DNA of 5,746 nucleotides from the NCBI GenBank assembly GCA_002256705.1, contig NQJI01000208.1, positions 1-5,746 of the forward strand, read 5' to 3'. Of this stretch, positions 1 to 4,601 are shown one piece after another. The DNA comes from Methylococcaceae bacterium NSM2-1. GTDB lineage: Bacteria > Pseudomonadota > Gammaproteobacteria > Methylococcales > Methylomonadaceae. The notes under the pieces are model-generated. The model was not told the origin of the DNA and did no database searches. It was given only the letters and a program-made list of their open reading frames with translations. Numbering within the stretch: position 1 is the stretch's first letter; every line of letters begins with the position of its first letter. The translations under genes and the position numbers were made by a program.

Positions 1-487
1 GCAATGTGACGCGGTTATTGAACAGATCGTGTTCTTCGATAATGAGGCGAAGTACAGTTTTTTTATCGTTATTAAGTATGTTTAGATAATAAATTTCATA
101 ATCGAGATTACACACGGGCAATAATGCACGCATTTCCAATAGGGGTTCAAGGGCGCTGCGTATTTGCTCTGATTGGAATTGGTGACTGAATGCAGGGACT
201 TCCTTGATTTCTGTGCTGGCGATGATCAGGTGATTTTCGAGGTTTCTTAATAGTAAAGTTGATGCTGTTTTTGAGCGGTTAAATTCGCAAGTGATACCGT
301 TTGTATAAAGTCGCCAGTCAAAGCTGTCGTAATAAGTTTTCAGGGAATATTGACAGGAAACCAGTTGGGTGCATGCCTTATTGCTTAGTTTTGCAATAAA
401 TTTTTCAGCTGATAAACTCGCGGGGAAATCAAATTGTAAGGGCATATTGACCAGGGCGTGGTAGGGTTTGTGGTGATTTGATAACAT
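1..487 (-). CDS. CYTH-like N-terminal part of a probable CHAD-domain protein (partial)
   Basis: An open frame runs without stops from an ATG at 487 (minus strand) to the left edge, giving 162 residues of a longer protein. An in-frame TAA lies directly upstream of this ATG, so it is the most upstream possible ATG; Met15 (445) is the alternative. Neither has a good Shine-Dalgarno. Visible segments are YYDSFDWRLY (52-61), EFNRS (68-72), LLLRNLE (78-84), MRALLP (119-124) and an alternating beta-type stretch KKTVLRLIIEEH (142-153). This resembles the beta-rich CYTH (triphosphate tunnel) fold that often precedes a CHAD domain, a helical histidine-rich domain that binds polyphosphate. The classical N-terminal ExExK motif of catalytic CYTH enzymes is not visible, so this copy may be degenerate and non-catalytic. 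The CHAD part would lie outside the window and is inferred. It is divergent from sixA. Family assignment is moderate; the reading frame itself is secure. Confidence 0.6.
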   Translation of the reverse strand, partial: MLSNHHKPYHALVNMPLQFDFPASLSAEKFIAKLSNKACTQLVSCQYSLKTYYDSFDWRLYTNGITCEFNRSKTASTLLLRNLENHLIIASTEIKEVPAFSHQFQSEQIRSALEPLLEMRALLPVCNLDYEIYYLNILNNDKKTVLRLIIEEHDLFNNRVTL

Positions 488-519
488 TTAATAATAACAA
501 TGCTGTATTAACATTTAAT
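482..519. repeat. Short direct repeat TAACATTTAAT (two copies)
   Basis: The 11-mer TAACATTTAAT occurs at 482-492 and again at 509-519, a period of 27 bp. The first copy covers the start codon of the minus-strand CYTH/CHAD-like gene. The spacing is not a whole number of helical turns and the sequence is very AT-rich, so it may be chance. Confidence 0.4.
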
Positions 520-539
520 GACAACGTAACAATCAATAG

Positions 540-570
540 TTATCGTAACTGATTTTCAGGCATTATCGTA
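540..570. repeat. Short direct repeat TTATCGTA (two copies) upstream of sixA
   Basis: The 8-mer TTATCGTA occurs at 540-547 and 563-570, a period of 23 bp; the second copy runs into the -10-like TATAAA. The arrangement could be a tandem operator in the sixA promoter. Eight bases is short enough for coincidence. Confidence 0.3.
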
Positions 571-582
571 TAAAAAACACAC

Positions 583-588
583 AGAGGT
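583..588 (+). promoter_or_regulatory. Ribosome binding site of sixA
   Basis: AGAGGT lies ten bases before the ATG at 598 (counted from the last G of GAGG). It is the clearest Shine-Dalgarno in the window and supports the chosen sixA start. Confidence 0.65.
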
Positions 589-597
589 AAAAATAGA

Positions 598-1116
598 ATG
601 AGTAGAGAATTATGGTTGTTTAGGCATGGAAAATCTGACCGCAATCTTGCCATGGATGATTTCGATAGGCCTTTAAAAAAACGTGGTAAACGCGCTGTTC
701 AGCGCATCGGAGAGTGGCTGAATCAACAGCGCCTGATAGCCGATTGGATAGTGAGTTCGCCTGCAAAAAGAGCCGTTACAACAGCGAAAATAGTGCAGAA
801 AGCCATTGCTGTGGAGGGGGTCCGTATCATGCAGGATAAGCGTTTGTATCAAGAGGGTTTTGAGCGCTTGAAAACGGTACTGGCTGAATGTCCTTTAGAA
901 GCCAGGCGGGTTTTGCTGGTGGGGCATAATCCGGAACTGGAAGACTTGCTTATAAATCTGGTAGGCGCTGCCAACTTGCCTGATGCTGATAAATTGTTAC
1001 CTACGGCAGCTCTGGCCAGGTTGATAATGCCCGATGATTGGACTCATCTGGATGCAGGCTGTGCCAAGCTTCTGTCCATTACCTGCGCTAAATCCCTACC
1101 TGAAGAGGGTGTTTAA
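598..1116 (+). CDS. sixA: Phosphohistidine phosphatase SixA
   Basis: This 172-residue protein belongs to the histidine phosphatase (phosphoglycerate mutase-like) superfamily, short SixA branch. It would remove phosphate from histidine of phosphorelay or PTS proteins in the cytoplasm. The RHG signature is at 9-11 with nucleophile His10. SSPAKRA (53-59) supplies the conserved Arg58, Glu86 (YQEG) lies where the family acidic residue is expected, and GHNPELE (109-115) carries the second catalytic His110. DFDRPLKKRG (21-30) is the typical SixA segment after the RHG motif. Length is close to the usual 150-170 residues and there is no signal peptide. The ATG start is backed by AGAGGT ten bases upstream. 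It lies between a divergent CYTH/CHAD-like gene and pstS. No U-tract terminator is visible after the stop, so some read-through into pstS is possible. In E. coli, SixA has been linked to ArcB and to the nitrogen PTS protein NPr; the substrate here is unknown. Confidence 0.93.
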   Translation: MSRELWLFRHGKSDRNLAMDDFDRPLKKRGKRAVQRIGEWLNQQRLIADWIVSSPAKRAVTTAKIVQKAIAVEGVRIMQDKRLYQEGFERLKTVLAECPLEARRVLLVGHNPELEDLLINLVGAANLPDADKLLPTAALARLIMPDDWTHLDAGCAKLLSITCAKSLPEEGV

Positions 1117-1152
1117 TGGCTGTGTAGTCTCAGCGTTGATCGCAGGGACACA

Positions 1153-1183
1153 GACAAGATTATGACATTGTCATAATCTTGTC
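1153..1183. repeat. Perfect 31-bp palindrome overlapping the pstS Pho box
   Basis: The left arm GACAAGATTATGACA (1153-1167) is followed by a single T (1168) and then its exact reverse complement (1169-1183), with no mismatch. The right arm holds most of the plus-strand Pho box; the left arm reads as a near copy, ATGTCATAATCTTGTCTG, on the minus strand (1168-1151). It can be read as two Pho boxes back to back, offering four PhoB half-sites. As RNA it could fold with about a 13-bp stem, but no T-run follows, so a standard terminator is unlikely. Confidence 0.8.
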
Positions 1184-1185
1184 AT
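1168..1185 (+). promoter_or_regulatory. Pho box (PhoB operator) of pstS
   Basis: TTGTCATAATCTTGTCAT consists of two identical 7-base half-sites (TTGTCAT) separated by four AT-rich bases. This is the layout of the PhoB binding site (CTGTCAT, 4 bp, CTGTCAT), and it takes the place of a -35 element in phosphate-starvation promoters. Ten bases after it comes a -10-like hexamer, the spacing known from E. coli phoA. It lies about 70 bp before pstS, the classical PhoB target. Confidence 0.88.
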
Positions 1186-1195
1186 ATAAAATTAA

Positions 1196-1201
1196 TATGC
1201 T
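1196..1201 (+). promoter_or_regulatory. Probable -10 element of the pstS Pho promoter
   Basis: TATGCT matches four of six consensus bases, including the first TA and the last T, and begins exactly ten bases after the Pho box. Transcription would start near 1208, giving a leader of about 48 bases. The AT-rich surroundings (for example TATGTT at 1205-1210) offer alternatives, so the exact hexamer is uncertain. Confidence 0.55.
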
Positions 1202-1255
1202 TGTTATGTTATATGCACATAATAGTTCCATAATAAATTAACTTGAGATTTGATA

Positions 1256-2239
1256 ATGAAATTATCTTTTAAGACAAAATCGCTAATAGCGGCGATGGGT
1301 TTTGCCTCTGTGGCATTGGTCAGTGGTACTGCGGGAGCGGTACAAACGGTTGATGCAGGCGTGCCTGACTATCAAAAAGCCAGCGGTATTTCTGGCAACT
1401 TGTCCAGTGTGGGTTCTGACTCGCTGGCAAATTTGATGACACTCTGGGCTGAAGAGTTTAACCGCGAATATCCTAATGTTAATATCCAGATTCAGGCAGC
1501 GGGTTCTTCTACTGCGCCGCCTGCTTTAACAGAAGGCACATCAAATCTTGGGCCTATGAGCCGCGAGATGAAGGATGACGAGCTGGAGGCTTTCGAAGAT
1601 AAATACGGTTACAAGCCTACTGCTGTGCCTGTCGCTATTGACGCGCTGGGTGTTCTTGTCAATAAGGACAACCCCGTTAAAGGCCTGACTATTCCTCAGG
1701 TTGATGCAATATTTTCTTCAACCCGCAAATGCGGTTACGAAACTGATATTGACACGTGGGGTAATGCTGGTGTCGCTGCGTGGGGTTCAAAAAGCATTCA
1801 ATTATACGGACGTAACTCGGTTTCAGGTACTTACGGCTATTTTAAAGAAAACGCTTTATGTAAAGGTGATTTCAAAAGCAATGTAAACGAGCAGCCAGGT
1901 TCAGCTTCTGTGGTGCAATCTGTAACGTCATCAAAGAATGGCATTGGTTATTCAGGTATGGGTTATACCACGTCAGGTGTTAAAATGGTGCCCTTGGCAA
2001 AGAAAGCGGGTCAGCCTTTTGTTGAAGCAACGCCTGAAAATGCCATTAATGGCACTTACCCGTTAACACGCTATTTATATGTGTACGTGAATAAAAAGCC
2101 GAATCAACCGTTAGCGCCTTTAGAAAACGAATTTATGAAAATGGTATTATCCAAAGCGGGTCAGCAGGTTGTAATAAAAGATGGCTATATCCCATTGCCT
2201 GCAAAAATAGTTGAAAAAGTACTGACTACCCTAAAATAA
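1256..2239 (+). CDS. pstS: Phosphate ABC transporter substrate-binding protein PstS
   Basis: This 327-residue periplasmic protein binds inorganic phosphate and delivers it to the PstC-PstA channel. A signal peptide is clear: basic start MKLSFKTK, a hydrophobic core and a probable cut after AGA (about residue 28), with no lipobox cysteine. Phosphate-binding loops of the PstS family are visible: GSDS (53-56), AGSST (82-86), PMSR (100-103), AIDALG (127-132) and [12 protein letters not shown] (185-196). In the last, Arg186 and Ser190-Gly191-Thr192 match the RxxxSGT phosphate clamp. Two cysteines, 159 and 202, could form a disulfide in the periplasm. I prefer the ATG at 1256 to the TTG at 1250, because the weak GAGA (1245-1248) sits seven bases before the ATG but only one before the TTG. 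A Pho box lies upstream and an intrinsic terminator downstream, so it is probably its own phosphate-starvation transcript. Length is normal for the family. Confidence 0.96.
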   Translation: MKLSFKTKSLIAAMGFASVALVSGTAGAVQTVDAGVPDYQKASGISGNLSSVGSDSLANLMTLWAEEFNREYPNVNIQIQAAGSSTAPPALTEGTSNLGPMSREMKDDELEAFEDKYGYKPTAVPVAIDALGVLVNKDNPVKGLTIPQVDAIFSSTRKCGYETDIDTWGNAGVAAWGSKSIQLYGRNSVSGTYGYFKENALCKGDFKSNVNEQPGSASVVQSVTSSKNGIGYSGMGYTTSGVKMVPLAKKAGQPFVEATPENAINGTYPLTRYLYVYVNKKPNQPLAPLENEFMKMVLSKAGQQVVIKDGYIPLPAKIVEKVLTTLK

Positions 2240-2368
2240 CTAACCGATTAAGGAACTGCTGTTAAAAAAGGCTTTAACTGTTGTGCAGGGTTGCATAGGC
2301 AAGGATGTTGGTCTGGATTAACTGGTTATTTTCCCTCTCGGTGTGCCTGGGTTAATGCGGACAAAGCT
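2240..2368. other. pstS 3' untranslated region
   Basis: No gene is visible between the pstS stop and the terminator. The only structure noticed is a small imperfect hairpin, GTTAAA (2261-2266) against TTTAAC (2273-2278). The length (about 130 bases) is rather long for a leader to a terminator, but I see no conserved RNA element. Confidence 0.4.
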
Positions 2369-2408
2369 ACGGCTGAGATTTGATTATCAAATCTCAGCCG
2401 TTTTTTTT
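2369..2408 (+). terminator. Strong intrinsic terminator after pstS
   Basis: The stretch 2369-2401 is a perfect inverted repeat. The GC-rich base is CGGCTGAG/CTCAGCCG, the stem about 14-15 bp, the loop very small, and it runs directly into eight Ts (2401-2408). It should stop plus-strand transcription. On the minus strand no T-run follows, so it works in one direction only. It separates pstS from pstC and rules out pstC starts upstream of it. Confidence 0.92.
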
Positions 2409-2413
2409 GGTTT

Positions 2414-2431
2414 TTGTTATATCATTGACAC
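2414..2431 (+). promoter_or_regulatory. Degenerate Pho box upstream of pstC
   Basis: TTGTTAT, four bases (ATCA), then TTGACAC: two 7-base half-sites at the correct 11-bp period, each one mismatch from TTGTCAT or TTGTCAC. It begins six bases after the terminator T-run and is followed, exactly ten bases on, by the -10-like TACACT (2442-2447), the same geometry as the pstS promoter. The embedded TTGACA has no -10 at the normal 16-18 bp spacing, which favours the Pho-type reading over a plain sigma-70 promoter. It is a predicted site with weaker sequence than the pstS box. Confidence 0.55.
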
Positions 2432-2441
2432 ATTTCATTTC

Positions 2442-2447
2442 TACACT
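2442..2447 (+). promoter_or_regulatory. Possible -10 element of a pstC promoter
   Basis: TACACT matches four of six consensus bases, including the first TA and final T. It starts ten bases after the degenerate Pho box. Transcription would begin around 2453-2455, at or next to the ATG at 2454. Confidence 0.45.
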
Positions 2448-2453
2448 CTCCTC

Positions 2454-4601
2454 ATGTCTGAAATAAACATGCAAACAAAATATTCCTCAGCCCTAAAACA
2501 AACATCCGGTGGAGTTCACGAGCGTTGGCGACTTATAAAAGATGCGATTGCTCGTTACGGCGTGGTAGTGGGCGGACTTGGAGTAATTGTTGCTATCGCC
2601 CTGATTTTCTTTTATTTGCTGGACACTGGGCAGGTCGTCTTTTTTGCAGTGGCGACTGGCAAAACTATTTCGAATCAAACCGTCAAAATACCCGAAGGTG
2701 CTCATATTGTGAGCTTTGCTCAGGGTAGCCCTAATAACGAGGGCGCGGTAATTTACGGCTTGTCTGATGGCAAGGCCGTTATTGTGAAGCATCAATATAA
2801 GGTAACCTATCCTGGTAATGTTCGCCTGATCACGCCCTCTTTAGACTATCCAATGGGCGAAGCGCCTCTGGTGATAGATGAGTCAGGTGCGGCTTTAGAA
2901 AAAATTGCCGTTAAAATCGGTGATGACGCAAGCACGATAGCTGCAAAAACCGCAGATAAAATCCGCTTAAGCCATTTTGAAAAAGAAAAATCCTTGTTCG
3001 CTGATGAAGCTACTGTAACCCGTACGGATTCTGTTTTAGAATATTCAGCTGATGAAGTTACCGATATTCTGATTGATAAGGACGAACATAATCTTTATTT
3101 GTTAAGCAGTAACGGGCACTTAGGTTTGTTCGATATTAGTGATAAAAGCGCGCCTAATCTTACTCAAGAGCAAAACATCGTTGAGGGAGGATATAACATT
3201 ACCAGTGTGGCATTTTTAAATGGTGATCTTTCCTTGATGATTGGCGATTCCAGCGGTTTGGTGTCGCAATGGAGTAAGGTCAGAGATAATTTAAATCGCT
3301 TTGCCATGCAGAAAATCAGAGTCTTTAAAGTTTCGGATAAAGCGGTCATCTCGATAAATCCGGAACAACGGCGTAAAGGCTTCATGACGGTCGATGCTGA
3401 TGGCACACTGGGTATTTATCATTCGACTTCTGAACGGGAAATGATTAAAGAGCGTGTTGGTAATTCACGCCCTGTAGCAGCGGCGATATCTCCCAGAGCC
3501 AATGCTCTGTTAATACAGTCTGACGACGGAAAAATAAGCTTCTGGAAGGTGGATAATGAGCATCCTGAGGTGTCTTTAAGCTCGCTTTGGCAGGAAGTTT
3601 GGTACGAAAGTTATCCCAAGCCGGATTATATCTGGCAGTCGTCTTCGGCAAATAGTGACTTTGAGCCCAAATACAGTTTAACACCTTTGGTTTTCGGCAC
3701 TCTGAAGGCGGCCTTTTATGCCATGCTGGTGGCTATGCCTTTGGCCCTGATGGGCGCCATTTATACCGCGTATTTTATGACGCCAAGAATGCGCCAATAT
3801 GTTAAACCTTCTATTGAATTAATGGGTGCGCTGCCAACGGTTATTTTGGGGTTTCTTGCGGGATTATGGCTGGCGCCTTTGATTGAAGAGTATTTGGCGG
3901 GGCTATTTGCATTACTCATGATTGTTCCGGTAGGTGTTATGTTGTTTGCATACGCCTGGCAGTATTTACCGAAAACGGTTCAGCAGAACATACCCGAAGG
4001 CTGGGAAGCCGCTTTATTAATACCGGTTATTTTGCTTTGCGGCTGGTTTGCTTTCACCGTGAGTGTGCCCCTGGAAGCCTTATTATTTCATGGCACATTA
4101 CGCGACTGGTTTAAAAACGAATTGGGTATCGGCTATGATCAACGTAATGCGCTGGTAGTGGGTATAGCGATGGGTTTTGCGGTAATTCCGACTATTTTTT
4201 CAATTGCCGAAGATGCTATTTTTAGCGTACCCAAGCACTTAACGGTGGGTTCTTTGGCATTAGGTGCAACACCCTGGCAAACCATGATTAAGGTGGTGCT
4301 GTTAACAGCCAGTCCGGGGATTTTTTCTGCTGTGATGATTGGTTTGGGCCGAGCAGTGGGTGAAACCATGATTGTGTTAATGGCGACAGGGAATACGCCG
4401 GTGATGGATTTAAGCGTTTTTCAGGGTTTGCGCACATTAGCTGCAAATATTGCCGTGGAAATGCCTGAATCTGAAGTGGATAGTACTCACTACCGGGTCT
4501 TGTTTCTGGCGGCATTGGTGTTGTTCATGTTTACTTTTGTTTTTAATACCCTGGCTGAAATTATTCGTCAGCGCTTACGCGAAAAATATAGCTCATTATG
4601 A
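2454..4601 (+). CDS. pstC: Phosphate ABC transporter permease PstC, long form with propeller-like insertion
   Basis: This 715-residue inner-membrane permease forms the phosphate channel with PstA. E. coli PstC has only about 320 residues. Here helix 1 (about 36-56) is followed by some 350 extra residues, probably periplasmic, with repeated beta-propeller-like blades ending in patterns such as GHLGLFDIS (221-229), SGLVSQW (267-273), GTLGIYH (317-323) and DGKISFWKV (358-366). The membrane core resumes near 411. The ABC-permease EAA loop lies about 591-623 (GATPWQTMIKVVL), followed by GLGRAVGETM (630-639), the family signature. A hydrophobic stretch around 481-543 is also longer than in E. coli. 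The frame stays open upstream to a GTG at 2343, but that part runs through the terminator hairpin, so I start at ATG 2454; ATG 2469 is as plausible. Neither has a Shine-Dalgarno. It overlaps pstA by four bases. Long PstC forms are known in other gammaproteobacteria, so the length is not an error. Confidence 0.94.
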   Translation: MSEINMQTKYSSALKQTSGGVHERWRLIKDAIARYGVVVGGLGVIVAIALIFFYLLDTGQVVFFAVATGKTISNQTVKIPEGAHIVSFAQGSPNNEGAVIYGLSDGKAVIVKHQYKVTYPGNVRLITPSLDYPMGEAPLVIDESGAALEKIAVKIGDDASTIAAKTADKIRLSHFEKEKSLFADEATVTRTDSVLEYSADEVTDILIDKDEHNLYLLSSNGHLGLFDISDKSAPNLTQEQNIVEGGYNITSVAFLNGDLSLMIGDSSGLVSQWSKVRDNLNRFAMQKIRVFKVSDKAVISINPEQRRKGFMTVDADGTLGIYHSTSEREMIKERVGNSRPVAAAISPRANALLIQSDDGKISFWKVDNEHPEVSLSSLWQEVWYESYPKPDYIWQSSSANSDFEPKYSLTPLVFGTLKAAFYAMLVAMPLALMGAIYTAYFMTPRMRQYVKPSIELMGALPTVILGFLAGLWLAPLIEEYLAGLFALLMIVPVGVMLFAYAWQYLPKTVQQNIPEGWEAALLIPVILLCGWFAFTVSVPLEALLFHGTLRDWFKNELGIGYDQRNALVVGIAMGFAVIPTIFSIAEDAIFSVPKHLTVGSLALGATPWQTMIKVVLLTASPGIFSAVMIGLGRAVGETMIVLMATGNTPVMDLSVFQGLRTLAANIAVEMPESEVDSTHYRVLFLAALVLFMFTFVFNTLAEIIRQRLREKYSSL

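Larger units (their letters stand above)
488..597. promoter_or_regulatory. Divergent intergenic region between the CYTH/CHAD-like gene and sixA
   Basis: This AT-rich stretch must hold the promoters for both divergent genes. On the plus strand a -10-like TATAAA (569-574) lies before sixA, but no good -35 sits 17 bp upstream. On the minus strand TATTAT (496-491) matches five of six bases of the -10 consensus. Ten bases further upstream of it is a half-convincing Pho-type site whose one good half, TTGTCAT (524-518), is identical to the half-sites of the pstS Pho box. No promoter can be assigned firmly. Confidence 0.4.

Noticed and set aside
1153..1190. The 31-bp palindrome as a terminator for sixA
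   Set aside because: It could form a hairpin, but the following sequence ATATAAAATT has no T-run, and the Pho-box content explains the sequence better.
1250..1255. TTG start for PstS at 1250
   Set aside because: It adds only two residues, and the weak ribosome binding site lies one base from it but a normal seven bases from the ATG at 1256.
1701..1886. Small plus-strand open frame inside pstS
   Set aside because: It lies wholly within pstS in another frame, has no ribosome binding site or recognisable protein, and pstS is unambiguous.
2003..2165. 13-bp direct repeat AAAGCGGGTCAGC (2003-2015 and 2153-2165) in pstS
   Set aside because: Both copies are in frame and encode KAGQ in well-formed parts of the protein. 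Copies 150 bp apart with no other similarity around them look like coincidence.
2343..2453. N-terminal extension of PstC starting at a GTG at 2343
   Set aside because: The frame is open, but the extra 37 residues are mostly a translation of the terminator hairpin and its T-run, and a pstS transcript would end there. The first true PstC-like residues follow the ATGs at 2454 and 2469.
2425..2454. TTGACA at 2425-2430 as the -35 of an ordinary sigma-70 promoter
   Set aside because: No -10-like hexamer lies 16-19 bp downstream (the region is CT-rich). The only good hexamer is at the spacing of a Pho promoter.
2493..4515. Several minus-strand open frames opposite pstC
   Set aside because: They overlap a long, clearly recognised gene, their translations show no domain or motif, and they have no promoter or spacing of their own.
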